A stretch of 64,000 nucleotides of DNA from Candidatus Promineofilum glycogenicum. GTDB lineage: Bacteria; Chloroflexota; Anaerolineae; Promineifilales; Promineifilaceae. Each line of letters starts with the position of its first letter. Position 1 is the first letter of the stretch. A model generated the notes under the pieces. That model saw only the letters and a program-made list of their open reading frames with translations. It searched no databases and was not told the origin of the DNA. The position numbers and the translations under genes were made by a program. The DNA lies in NCBI GenBank assembly GCA_016707605.1, contig JADJHJ010000003.1:62001-126000 (forward strand), given 5' to 3'. Below, in pieces: positions 1 through 7,624 of this stretch.

Positions 1-471
1 CGCATGATGACCATCGACTCGCTGCTGAATCTGCGCCCCGACATCTTCCTCGACGCCCTGCGCCATCTGATTATGCCGGTAACGACGCTGATGGTCGTGG
101 AAGTGGCCCTGCTGCTGAAGATCACCCGCTCGGCCATGCTGGAAGAGATGCGCCAGGACTACGTGACCACCGCCCGCGCCAAGGGGCTGCCGGAGAAGAT
201 GATCACCAATCGCCACATCCGCCGCAACGCGCTCATCCCGGTCATCACCGTCGCCGGGCTGACGCTGGCCGGGCTGATGGGTGGGGTGGTCATCACCGAA
301 ACGGTGTTCGACTACCCCGGCATCGGCTCGTGGGCGGCGGCGGCGGCGGTCAGCCTCGACGTGCTGTCGATGCTCGGCTACGCCCTGTTCAGCGCCGTGC
401 TGCTGGTGGCGGCCAACCTGATCGTCGATATCATGTACGCCGTTCTGGACCCCCGCGTCCGGCTGAGCTAA
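1..471 (+). CDS. Peptide ABC transporter permease, DppB/OppB type (5' end outside window)
   Basis: This is the C-terminal 156 codons of a binding-protein-dependent transport permease; the reading frame is open at base 1, so the gene starts upstream. The cytoplasmic loop that docks the ATPase (EAA motif) is visible as DYVTTARAKGLPEKMI, followed by NALIPVITVAGL and further membrane helices, and the typical end DPRVRLS. Family members move di- or oligopeptides (sometimes nickel) across the membrane as a B/C permease pair. The DppC-type partner follows after about 100 bases that hold only a palindromic repeat. The substrate-binding protein and ATPases are not in the window. Confidence 0.93.
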   Translation, partial: RMMTIDSLLNLRPDIFLDALRHLIMPVTTLMVVEVALLLKITRSAMLEEMRQDYVTTARAKGLPEKMITNRHIRRNALIPVITVAGLTLAGLMGGVVITETVFDYPGIGSWAAAAAVSLDVLSMLGYALFSAVLLVAANLIVDIMYAVLDPRVRLS

Positions 472-478
472 GAGATGG

Positions 479-545
479 AACCACAGATTACACAGATTTC
501 ACAGATTAAGAGAAATAATCTGTGAAATCTGTGTAATCTGTGGTT
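479..545. repeat. Palindromic repeat, family A (acagatt type)
   Basis: A near-perfect inverted repeat: left arm AACCACAGATTACACAGATT and so on, about six loop bases, then the reverse complement. It fills the gap between the two permease genes. The same words recur near 8.7, 17.9, 30.0, 30.7, 45.3, 51.7 and 60.1 kb. It may fold as a long hairpin in the operon mRNA. Confidence 0.9.
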
Positions 546-573
546 GCCTCTTCTTCCCAAAGGAGAGTAAGCG

Positions 574-1629
574 ATGACGACAGTAAGCGATCCTGTAGTC
601 CTGAGGCCGGGGGCCAACGACGCCGGGGAACTGCGCGAGATGACCCGCCTGGAGAAAGCGGTCGGGCCGGAGTGGGCGCGCCTGATCCGCGGCATCATCA
701 CCAATCCGCTGTCGGTGACGGGCATTGTCCTGGTGTTTCTGTTTGCGATGTTGGCCCTGTTTGCGCCGGTGCTGGCTCCGCCGCCTAACGAGAACTGGCC
801 GCGGATGCAGATCCCCCGTGACGGCTTCAAGGCCGAACCACAGCCGCCGATGAGCGTCTGGAACAAGAACTCGCCGATGAGCGTGCCGTGGTGGTATCGC
901 AACGTCTGGCCGCGCCAGGAACAGTGGGTCCACCTCATGGGCACGACCAGCGGCCAGTATGACATCTGGTACGGCTTCGTCTGGGGCGCGCGCACGGCGT
1001 TCTTCGCCAGCTTCGTCGTCACGTTTGCCACGACACTCCTGGGCGTGCTGGTGGGCACCTTCGCCGGGTTCTACGGCGGCTGGGTCGATGAGATCCTGAT
1101 GCGCGTGGTGGAGGTGTTTGTCGCCTTTCCCTTCATCACCGGGGCGCTGATCCTGGCCTCGCTGCTGACGCCGATGTTTGGTCGCAGCGTCTGGCCGGCC
1201 ACAGTCGCCCTCATCATCTTTGGCTGGACGGGCTACGCCCGCCAGTTGCGCGGCGACATCCTGGCCACCAAGGAGCGCGACTACGTGCTGGCCGCGCGGG
1301 CCAGCGGGGCCAAGGACTCGCACCTGATGCTAACCCACGTCATCCCCAACGCCATGTTCCCGACGCTGGTGCGCATCTCGCTCAACATGGGCGCGGTGGT
1401 GCTGTCGTTCGCCGCGCTCAGCTTCCTGGGCATCGGCCTGCCGGAAGGGTTCGCCGACTGGGGGCAGATCGTCAGCTTTGCCCGCTCGTGGATCCTGACG
1501 CTCGATGTCTACTGGTACATCATCGTCTTCCCCGGCGTGGCCCTGTTGCTCTACGGGTTGGGCTGGAACCTGATCGGCGACGCGCTGCGCGACATTCTTG
1601 ACCCGAAGCTGCGGGGGAAGAAGGCGTAG
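574..1629 (+). CDS. Peptide ABC transporter permease, DppC/OppC type
   Basis: The 351-residue protein is the usual partner of the preceding DppB-type subunit. It has an N-terminal OppC-like helix (near residues 45-65), a periplasmic loop, then the permease core. The ATPase-docking EAA loop is seen as DYVLAARASGAKDSHLMLTHVIPN, and the family ending DILDPKLRGKK is present. AAAGGAGAG lies six bases before the ATG and fixes the start. The loop between helices 1 and 2 is longer than in E. coli DppC, a feature shared with the second copy at 4.9 kb. Substrate is inferred as peptide from family and from the nearby cell-wall peptide enzymes. Confidence 0.93.
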   Translation: MTTVSDPVVLRPGANDAGELREMTRLEKAVGPEWARLIRGIITNPLSVTGIVLVFLFAMLALFAPVLAPPPNENWPRMQIPRDGFKAEPQPPMSVWNKNSPMSVPWWYRNVWPRQEQWVHLMGTTSGQYDIWYGFVWGARTAFFASFVVTFATTLLGVLVGTFAGFYGGWVDEILMRVVEVFVAFPFITGALILASLLTPMFGRSVWPATVALIIFGWTGYARQLRGDILATKERDYVLAARASGAKDSHLMLTHVIPNAMFPTLVRISLNMGAVVLSFAALSFLGIGLPEGFADWGQIVSFARSWILTLDVYWYIIVFPGVALLLYGLGWNLIGDALRDILDPKLRGKKA

Positions 1630-1633
1630 TTAG

Positions 1634-1676
1634 TTAGTGGTCAGTTGGTCAGTAGGCCAGTAGGTCAGTGACCAGA
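1634..1676. repeat. Tandem ggtcagta-type repeat, family C
   Basis: Imperfect 7-8 base units of the form GGTCAGTA follow the permease stop codon. Longer copies occur at 4.8, 22.0, 32.4, 37.0, 46.0 and 57.0 kb. Confidence 0.8.
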
Positions 1677-1695
1677 CGCGCAGCGAAATAATCAG

Positions 1696-1729
1696 GAGGC
1701 GGGCGCGACAAAGCAGCCCGCCTCTTTTT
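1696..1729 (+). terminator. Intrinsic terminator after the first permease pair
   Basis: A perfect 9-base stem GAGGCGGGC / GCCCGCCTC with an 11-base loop is followed by TTTTT. It lies about 65 bases past the permease stop and ends that operon. Confidence 0.85.
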
Positions 1730-1784
1730 GTAGCGCGGGTTGGCAACCCGCTCTTCAAGACGCGGGTTACCAACCCGCGCTACA
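1729..1784. repeat. Palindromic repeat, family E (gcgggttgcaacccgc)
   Basis: TGTAGCGCGGGTTGGCAACC through to GGTTACCAACCCGCGCTACA forms an inverted repeat with further internal symmetry. A close relative lies at 25661-25729. It ends only 7 bases before the next start codon, so no ordinary ribosome binding site is visible for that gene. Confidence 0.85.
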
Positions 1785-1791
1785 ACAAACC

Positions 1792-2547
1792 ATGTCCCGT
1801 AAACTCATCAGCGGCGCGACCGCTGTTCTCATCGCCGCCGTGGTCTTCCTGGCCCTATTAGCCCCCACCGCGGCCCAGCAAGTGGAGCACGGCGGCCCAC
1901 AGGACGCGCTGCCGGAGGAGGTCACGCCCCCGCCCGGCGCGACGCCCACACCCGACCGGCTGGCCCCGCCGCCGACCGTCGCGTCGCCCAACCAGGCCGA
2001 CGAAGGGGCGCAACTCTACTGGCTCCACTGCCAACCCTGTCACGGCGACGTGGGCCAGGGGCTGACCGACGACTGGCGCGCCCAATACCCGCCCGAAGAC
2101 CAGTACTGCTGGAATAGCGGCTGCCACGGCCCCAACCCATATAAGCAGGAGTTCCAACTGCCGACGGCCGTCCCCGCCGTCATCGGCGACGGCGCGCTGG
2201 TCAAGTTCCCGACGCTCGACAGCGTTTACCGCTACGTCAGCGTGGCCATGCCCTACTTTTTCCCCGGCGACCTGACGCCGGAGGAGTATCTGGCCATCAC
2301 CGCCCACGTGGCTCGCGGCAACGGGCTGTGGGACGGTCGCACGTTGACAACCGATAACCTGAAGGAGTACCCTATCCCTGGTTCGCTCGTCTCTTTGCCC
2401 GTGGCGACGGCGACACCGGCAATCGTGGCCCGGCCCGCGGGGGGTGGCATGAGCATTGTGGCGCTCCTATTGCTGGCCGGCGGCGTGGCTGTGCTGATTG
2501 CTCTGGGAGGTTTTGTACTATGGCTGAGGCGCGGCCGTTCGAACTAG
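1792..2547 (+). CDS. Membrane-anchored c-type cytochrome with a second CX4CH motif
   Basis: A 251-residue exported protein. Residues 1-29 look like a signal peptide ending near AQQ; a Pro/Thr-rich linker follows. The haem motif CQPCH (C80, C83, H84) lies in a cytochrome c domain with a probable Met ligand in VAMPYF (M153). A second motif, CWNSGCH (C106, C111, H112), has the rare CX4CH spacing known from some tetrahaem cytochromes c3. A hydrophobic helix near residues 222-245 followed by LRRGRS would anchor the C terminus. The stop overlaps the next gene by 28 bases, so the two are translationally linked. Role is inferred as outer-face electron transfer; the partner is unknown. Confidence 0.75.
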   Translation: MSRKLISGATAVLIAAVVFLALLAPTAAQQVEHGGPQDALPEEVTPPPGATPTPDRLAPPPTVASPNQADEGAQLYWLHCQPCHGDVGQGLTDDWRAQYPPEDQYCWNSGCHGPNPYKQEFQLPTAVPAVIGDGALVKFPTLDSVYRYVSVAMPYFFPGDLTPEEYLAITAHVARGNGLWDGRTLTTDNLKEYPIPGSLVSLPVATATPAIVARPAGGGMSIVALLLLAGGVAVLIALGGFVLWLRRGRSN

Positions 2548-3659
2548 ACCTGAACGCGCCCGAACACCACACCCTGCCCGCCTATCGCCGGCTGGGGCTG
2601 CTCAACGGGCTGCTCATCGGCCTGGCGTTGGGGCTGGGGGCGTGGGGGCTGGAGATGATTCGCGTCGCCCGGCTGCCGCTGCCGTTGGCTGTGCCGGCGC
2701 TGCTGCTGGGCGTGCTGTTTATGACCCTGCTGGGCGGCCTCGTCGGCTGGCTCGGCGCGCGCATGGCCAACACGGTGGTGACGGTGCTGCTGTGGCTGGC
2801 GGCCGGCGTGGTGGCCATGCTGGCCATTGGCTACGTGCCTTTTATTGGCCGTTCGATCGTCGTCTGGCTGGCCGATCCGCGTTTCTTTGGCCGGCAGCTC
2901 TTCCCCAGTACCCTGGGCGGCACGACCAGCGGCCTGCTCCTGGGTGGGGTGCTCATCTTCCTGGTGCTGGGCGTGCTGGGCCTGTTGCAGAACCACCGCC
3001 TGGAGGGGCTGGTACAGGACATGCGTCACGGTTGGCTGCCCAGCGGGCGGATATGGGTGACGCTGCTGCTGCCGCTGCCCATTGTCTTCCTGATCGCCAC
3101 GGCCACGAACAGTGTCATCGCCAACCCCGCGGCGTTGGCGGCCCAGATCACCCACCGCGCCATCCTGGAGGCGCAGACCATCGAGGGCGATTTGCGCGAC
3201 GTGCCCGGCGTGGCCGGCACCGGCCTGCTGTCATTGCGGCCGGTGCAGGATCGCATCGACGGCCCCTTCACGCTGGGCATCGCCGATATCAACGGGGCGA
3301 CTTCAACCGTCATCGTCGCCGCTATCTTCGACAACGGGGCGTGGATTCATTGCCGGGTCATCAACGACCAACTGACGTTCTGCTACGACGCCGAACCGGC
3401 TTTCACTACCGGCCTTCTCAGCCAGGTAACGGGCCAGCCGCTGCCGGAGGAGTGCCGCGGCTGCATCCTGCACGCCAGCGACGCGGCCGCCGCCTGGCTG
3501 GCCGAGCGCCGCGCCGCCTTCGGCCCACAACCGACCACCGAGCGCCTGGCGCAATGGGGCAACACCACCCTGATGCGTGTCACCGGCGACACCATCGTCG
3601 CGCAGTGCTGGATCATAGGTGTGTCGCCGGCGGTGTTGACGGAGTGTATGGAAGAGTAG
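2520..3659 (+). CDS. Multi-helix membrane protein of unknown function, paired with the cytochrome
   Basis: A 379-residue protein with about five or six hydrophobic segments in residues 20-200, then a globular C-terminal part with cysteine pairs, including ECRGC. I do not recognise the family. The start lies inside the cytochrome gene, with GGGAGG nine bases before the ATG. The overlap suggests coupled translation and a shared role, perhaps as a membrane partner of the cytochrome, but there are no clear haem or quinone ligands. The C-terminal domain reads like a secreted or periplasmic sensor-like fold rather than an enzyme; this is only an impression. Confidence 0.65.
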   Translation: MAEARPFELDLNAPEHHTLPAYRRLGLLNGLLIGLALGLGAWGLEMIRVARLPLPLAVPALLLGVLFMTLLGGLVGWLGARMANTVVTVLLWLAAGVVAMLAIGYVPFIGRSIVVWLADPRFFGRQLFPSTLGGTTSGLLLGGVLIFLVLGVLGLLQNHRLEGLVQDMRHGWLPSGRIWVTLLLPLPIVFLIATATNSVIANPAALAAQITHRAILEAQTIEGDLRDVPGVAGTGLLSLRPVQDRIDGPFTLGIADINGATSTVIVAAIFDNGAWIHCRVINDQLTFCYDAEPAFTTGLLSQVTGQPLPEECRGCILHASDAAAAWLAERRAAFGPQPTTERLAQWGNTTLMRVTGDTIVAQCWIIGVSPAVLTECMEE

Positions 3660-3736
3660 TTGTTAGTTGTTAGTTGTCAGTTATCAGTAGCCCAGCACTG
3701 CCAACTGACAACTGACAACTGACAACTGACAACTGC
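3659..3736. repeat. Tandem agttgtc/gacaact repeat, family C variant
   Basis: Units of GTTAGTTGTCAGTT are followed by four inverted units CAACTGACAACTGA, so the block can fold back on itself. It stops three bases before the next ATG and no Shine-Dalgarno sequence is seen. Confidence 0.85.
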
Positions 3737-3739
3737 CCC

Positions 3740-4807
3740 ATGCCCCCACTCCTCAAACAACTCACCCTCCGCCTGCTGGCCCTGCCGGTGACGCTGCTGA
3801 TCATCACCGCCGCGCTCTATGGCATCATCATGTTGGCCCCGGCCGAGGAGCGAGCGCAACTCTACATTCCGCCGCGCACGCCGCCGCTGACGGAGCAGGA
3901 GTTCCAGAACCTGATGAACCGGCTCATCGAGGAGCACGGGCTGAACGACCCCTACCCGGTGCAGTACGCGCGCTGGCTGGGCGACCTGCTGCGCGGCGAT
4001 TGGGGCTGGAGTCCGACGTTCAAGGGCGACGTGTTGCCGCTGCTGAAGAGGCGCTTGCCGGTGACGGCCGAGCTGACGTTCTACGCCATCGCCGTCATGG
4101 TTCCCGTCGCCTTGGTCAGCGGCGTGCTGTCGGGCTGGCGGGCCAACGGCCGCTTCGACCGCGGCTACCGGCTGGCGGCGTTTGCCGCCACGTCTGTCCC
4201 ACCGTTCATCCTGGGCCTGTTCCTGCTATCGATCTTCTACGTTGGGCTGGGCTGGTTCCCGCCCGGCCGCACTGGCATCTATGAATTGTCGATGACGACC
4301 ACCGACTTCCGCACCATCACCGGCTTCCTGACCTTCGACGGCCTGCTCAACGGCCGGCTGGACGTGGTCGGCGATGCCCTGCGCCGGCTGGTGCTGCCGG
4401 TCTTCACCCTGAGCCTGCTCTACTGGGCGACGATTAGCCGCGTCACACGGGTGGCGATGATCGAGGAGCAGACGAAGGACTACCTGCTGACGGCGCGGGC
4501 CAAGGGGCTTAAGGAGCGCCGACTGGAGTGGCGACACGCCTTCCCCAACGCCGCCGGCCCGGCGCTGACGGCCATGATCCTGTCGGCCGCCGGTCTCGTC
4601 ACCGGCGTCTACATCGTTGAATCCGTCTTCGACTTTAACGGCCTCTCGGAACTGATTACCAAAGGTTTCTTCGTCGCCCCCGACGCGCCGCTGGTGATGG
4701 GCTTCGCCGTGTTCAGCGTCCTGCTGGTGCTGCCCATCATCCTGCTCTTCGACCTGCTACGCGCCGTCCTCGACCCCCGCCTGCGCGAGGATGGCCTTGA
4801 GTTGTAG
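3740..4807 (+). CDS. Second peptide ABC transporter permease, DppB/OppB type
   Basis: A 355-residue permease. The N-terminal family signature is present (LLALPVTLLIITAALYGIIM), and the EAA docking loop reads DYLLTARAKGLKERRLEWRHAFPN. The end is AVLDPRLREDG. Between residues 30 and 90 lies a periplasmic loop with SPTFKGDVLPLLKRRLP before helix 2, as in other DppB proteins. It forms a pair with the DppC-type gene 100 bases downstream and duplicates the pair at the window start. The two copies differ clearly in sequence, so they probably serve different binding proteins or form a single heteromeric set. Confidence 0.92.
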   Translation: MPPLLKQLTLRLLALPVTLLIITAALYGIIMLAPAEERAQLYIPPRTPPLTEQEFQNLMNRLIEEHGLNDPYPVQYARWLGDLLRGDWGWSPTFKGDVLPLLKRRLPVTAELTFYAIAVMVPVALVSGVLSGWRANGRFDRGYRLAAFAATSVPPFILGLFLLSIFYVGLGWFPPGRTGIYELSMTTTDFRTITGFLTFDGLLNGRLDVVGDALRRLVLPVFTLSLLYWATISRVTRVAMIEEQTKDYLLTARAKGLKERRLEWRHAFPNAAGPALTAMILSAAGLVTGVYIVESVFDFNGLSELITKGFFVAPDAPLVMGFAVFSVLLVLPIILLFDLLRAVLDPRLREDGLEL

Positions 4808-4908
4808 TTGTCAGTTGACAGTTGACAGTTGCCATTAACTGACCCACTGACCCACTGACCCACTGACCCACTGACCTACTGGATACTGCCCCACTAACCA
4901 CTAATCAC
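4806..4908. repeat. Mixed family C repeats between permease genes
   Basis: TAGTTGTCAGTTGACAGTT units are followed by five CACTGACC units and degenerate copies. The block lies inside a permease operon and abuts the next ATG, leaving no clear ribosome binding site. Confidence 0.85.
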
Positions 4909-4909
4909 T

Positions 4910-5887
4910 ATGCTACCCCGCCGCTTCCTCCGCCGCCGCTCCACGATCCTCGGCCTGACCCTGGTACTGGCCTTTGGCCTGCTGGCGCTGCTGGCCCCCG
5001 TCCTGGCCCCGCCGCTCAACCCCGACGACCCTTGGCCGTTCATGAACGTCAGCCAGTCGTTCTCGCGCCAGCCGGAACCACCGGGGCCGGGCCTGCCGCT
5101 GGGCACGACGCCGCAGATTCAGAACATGCCCCAATATGGCATCGCCCCCGGCCAGGACGCCTCCTTCCAGTGGGACGTGTACTACACCCTCGTCTGGGGC
5201 GCGCGTTCGGCGCTGCGCTTCGGGCTGGTCGTCACGCTGGCGACGGCGTTCATCGGCATTGCCGTGGGCATCGTCAGCGGTTACGCCGGCGGCCTGTCGA
5301 ACCTGTTGGCCATGCGCGTCACCGACGCCTTCCTGGCCTTCCCGGTCATCGCCGGGGTGTGGGTCATCCAGCGCGCCTTCTTCGGCAACATCTACAACCC
5401 GTTCGGCGACCCGCTGGCCCTGACCGGCTGGGAAGGGTTCCTCTACCGGGCGCGCATCGACCCGATCATGATCGCCTTCATCCTGTTCTCGTGGATGCCC
5501 TACGCGCGGCTGATGAACGCCCAGGCGCGACGGGTGAAGGAGATGGACTACGTGCGCGCGGCCGAGGCGATGGGCGCGACGAGCCGCCGGGTCATCTGGC
5601 GTCACGTGCTGCCCAACACCATCGCCCCGGCCATCGTTCTGGCCGCGCGCGACGTGGGCGGCATGGTCATTCTGGCCTCGGCCTTCATCTTCATTGGCTT
5701 CGGCGGCAACGTGGCCTGGGGGACGATGCTGGTCAGCAGCCGCGAGTTCGTCATCGGCCTGAACGGCAACCCGTTCTCCTACTGGTGGACGTTCGTGCCC
5801 GTGTCGCTGGCGCTGATTCTGTTCGGGGTGGGCTGGAATCTGCTGGGGGACGGGTTGAACGCGGCGTTGAATCCGCATGGACGCTAG
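4910..5887 (+). CDS. Second peptide ABC transporter permease, DppC/OppC type
   Basis: A 325-residue OppC-like subunit: first helix near residues 12-35, periplasmic loop to about residue 85, and permease core with the docking loop DYVRAAEAMGATSRRVIWRHVLPN. Like the copy at 574 it carries a long first loop, here with the stretch GTTPQIQNMPQYG. It ends ALNPHGR. It would form the heteromeric channel with the preceding gene. No ATPase or binding-protein gene follows: the next genes are on the other strand. Confidence 0.92.
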   Translation: MLPRRFLRRRSTILGLTLVLAFGLLALLAPVLAPPLNPDDPWPFMNVSQSFSRQPEPPGPGLPLGTTPQIQNMPQYGIAPGQDASFQWDVYYTLVWGARSALRFGLVVTLATAFIGIAVGIVSGYAGGLSNLLAMRVTDAFLAFPVIAGVWVIQRAFFGNIYNPFGDPLALTGWEGFLYRARIDPIMIAFILFSWMPYARLMNAQARRVKEMDYVRAAEAMGATSRRVIWRHVLPNTIAPAIVLAARDVGGMVILASAFIFIGFGGNVAWGTMLVSSREFVIGLNGNPFSYWWTFVPVSLALILFGVGWNLLGDGLNAALNPHGR

Positions 5888-5893
5888 ATAAGG

Positions 5894-6163
5894 TTACTCG
5901 TAGTGCGTCCACATGCGTAAGACCTTAACAACCTTTTCCTCATCCAGTATTTGATAGACTAGTCTGTGCTGCACATTGATTCGGCGCGAGTATGCGCCTG
6001 TCAGATCGCCCACGAGCTTTTCGAAAGGGGGCGGGGTTCGGTATGGGTCCTCGCGGAGCAAGGCTAAAAGTGCTTCCGCTTTGGGCCGCAAGTTAGAAGC
6101 GCTGAGTTTCTTGGCATCCTTCTGGGCTTGTTTGGTGAAGACAATGCGCCACGCGGTTACCAT
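5894..6163 (-). CDS. Toxin of the Txe/YoeB (RelE superfamily) type
   Basis: The 89-residue protein matches the YoeB mRNA interferase pattern across its length: WRIVFTKQAQKDAKKL at the start, PPFEKLVGDLTGAYSRRIN, HRLVYQI and the ending MWTHYE. In this family Glu and Arg in the central motif and the near-terminal His take part in ribosome-dependent mRNA cleavage; all are present. It overlaps the upstream antitoxin gene by 7 bases, the normal order for YefM-YoeB modules, so I take it to be intact and neutralised by the protein encoded before it. Confidence 0.92.
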   Translation of the reverse strand: MVTAWRIVFTKQAQKDAKKLSASNLRPKAEALLALLREDPYRTPPPFEKLVGDLTGAYSRRINVQHRLVYQILDEEKVVKVLRMWTHYE

Positions 6164-6402
6164 TCTACCTCGTCAGTGCATTCATCTACGGGTGTATTTA
6201 GCCCTTCAATGATCGATTCACGCATTCCCGGAATGCCAAGTAGATAAATAGTTTCCTCGATCGCCCGCCAGTCATCTTCAGAGATCAGTACAGCGTTCGC
6301 GCGCTTGCCCGTGATTAGAATCGGCTCGTGTGTTTCGGCTACCTCGTCCAGCAGTTTATAAAGACTTGCGCGGGCTTCGGTTACAGTTAGAGTAGTCATC
6401 AT
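6157..6402 (-). CDS. Antitoxin of the Phd/YefM family
   Basis: About 81 residues starting at ATGATGACT. The N-terminal Phd/YefM DNA-binding fold is recognised from TLTVTEARASLYKLLDEV, followed by EPILITGKRANAVLISEDDW. The acidic C terminus (PVDECTDEVEW) is the part that normally wraps the toxin. Upstream GTG and TTG codons exist, but the double ATG fits family length. It should repress its own promoter together with the toxin; a palindrome lies about 35 bases upstream. Confidence 0.92.
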   Translation of the reverse strand: MMTTLTVTEARASLYKLLDEVAETHEPILITGKRANAVLISEDDWRAIEETIYLLGIPGMRESIIEGLNTPVDECTDEVEW

Positions 6403-6436
6403 ATTCACCAACGTATGATACCATGTTTACTTGATG

Positions 6437-6452
6437 GTACGTTATAGCGTAC
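6437..6452. promoter_or_regulatory. Likely YefM-type operator palindrome
   Basis: GTACGTTATAGCGTAC is a near-perfect palindrome with GTAC half-sites. It lies upstream of the antitoxin start; TATCAT at 6420-6415 on the minus strand could be the -10 box. YefM operators are known to contain short palindromes with a TGTACA-like core, so the link is by analogy. Confidence 0.5.
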
Positions 6453-6498
6453 GCCTTGTCAAGAATATATCAAGTTGCAGACAACATTGGCTGGCCGC

Positions 6499-7527
6499 TC
6501 AAACCAGAAACCGCCGCCCACCCAAAAACCTCTCCCGCAACGACGCCACCGCCTGCACATCATCCACATACACCCCATTGCGCGACCGGCTGCTGTGGAT
6601 CATCGTCCAGCCGGTCGGGTCGATCTCCGGCCCCAGGCTGACGCCGACGTGGCTGACGGCGCGGTGGTCGCCCGGCGCGCCGAAGTAGAGCAGATCGCCC
6701 GGCGCGAACGGCGGCTCGACCGGCCGCCCGGCGGCGAACTGCACGTCGGCGTCGCGCGGGATGTCCACGCCGGCCAGCCGGTGGAGCAACTGGGCGTAGC
6801 CGGAGCAGTCGATGCCGTGGACGCTCGTCCCGCCCCACAGGTAGGGCACGCCGACAAATTGGAAGGCGTCGTGGTGGGCCAGGTGGCGGCGGCGGGCGTC
6901 CAGCGGCCGATCATCGGCCAGCGCCCGCAGGTCCATCGGGTCGGCGTACCCCTGCCCGGCGGCGCTGTCCACCCGCGCCCAGCCGTTCTCGCCCGGCTCG
7001 ACGGCCACCGGCGTGCCGGCGAAAAGGCGGGTGACGACCGGGGCCATGTAGTTGGGTGCGGCGTGGAGCAGAGTGAAGGGCGCGGCGACCTGGTGCGTCG
7101 CCGCCGGGGCGGGTTCGGGGCGCAGGTAGTCGCGGTACATCCAGCCCAGGTAGCCGTCAGTCAGGCGGACGAAGACCCAACGGCCGTCCTCCTCCAGCAC
7201 CTCGACCGCCGCCCCGGCCCGCGGCTGGCTCTGCTGCTCGCCCAGCCACGACGGCTGGCCTTGCAGGCCGGTCAGATTGGTGGCCACGGTCATCGGCCGC
7301 GCCGCCGGCCTGCGCAGCACGCGCACCCCCTCGGCGTCCCAGTGCGCATCCGGCACGCTCTGGCGCAGATGGGCCAGCACGGTGGCCAGCGCGGCCTGGT
7401 CGAGCACGCGCCCTTCCAGGCAGAGGCGGCCGTCGCCGGGCACAATCGTCAACTCACACACGTGGAACCGCCCATCGCCAAACGGCGCGCACGCCTCGGC
7501 CAACGCGGTCAATAGTTGCTCGTCCAT
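6499..7527 (-). CDS. NlpC/P60 endopeptidase with SH3-like domains (YkfC-like)
   Basis: A 342-residue murein-peptide hydrolase. The first 90 residues are an unassigned domain, then bacterial SH3-like segments (around WVFVRLTDGYLGWMYRDYL and NGWARVDSAAGQGY), then the catalytic NlpC/P60 domain. The catalytic Cys is in GIDCSGYAQLLHRL (about C241), with the His in VSHVGVSLG. B. subtilis YkfC, with the same domain order, cleaves L-Ala-gamma-D-Glu from an L-amino acid. I see no signal peptide, which fits an intracellular recycling role. The ATG at 7527 is chosen because AAGGA lies upstream; a longer frame runs into a palindromic repeat. The epimerase gene lies upstream on the same strand. Confidence 0.9.
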   Translation of the reverse strand: MDEQLLTALAEACAPFGDGRFHVCELTIVPGDGRLCLEGRVLDQAALATVLAHLRQSVPDAHWDAEGVRVLRRPAARPMTVATNLTGLQGQPSWLGEQQSQPRAGAAVEVLEEDGRWVFVRLTDGYLGWMYRDYLRPEPAPAATHQVAAPFTLLHAAPNYMAPVVTRLFAGTPVAVEPGENGWARVDSAAGQGYADPMDLRALADDRPLDARRRHLAHHDAFQFVGVPYLWGGTSVHGIDCSGYAQLLHRLAGVDIPRDADVQFAAGRPVEPPFAPGDLLYFGAPGDHRAVSHVGVSLGPEIDPTGWTMIHSSRSRNGVYVDDVQAVASLRERFLGGRRFLV

Positions 7528-7550
7528 GTCACTTATCCTTGAAGGAAAAG

Positions 7551-7624
7551 ATCTCACGCAAAGACGCAAAGAACGCCAAGCTCAGAATTCTGAGCTTGGC
7601 GTTCTTTGCGTCTTTGCGTGAGAT
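7551..7624. repeat. Perfect 74-base palindrome, family B (gcaaagacgc type)
   Basis: ATCTCACGCAAAGACGCAAA begins a 37-base arm whose exact reverse complement follows with no loop, meeting at GAATTC. It separates the epimerase and endopeptidase genes and also encodes the last residues and stop codon of the epimerase. Relatives: 11767, 45363 and 59625. Confidence 0.97.
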
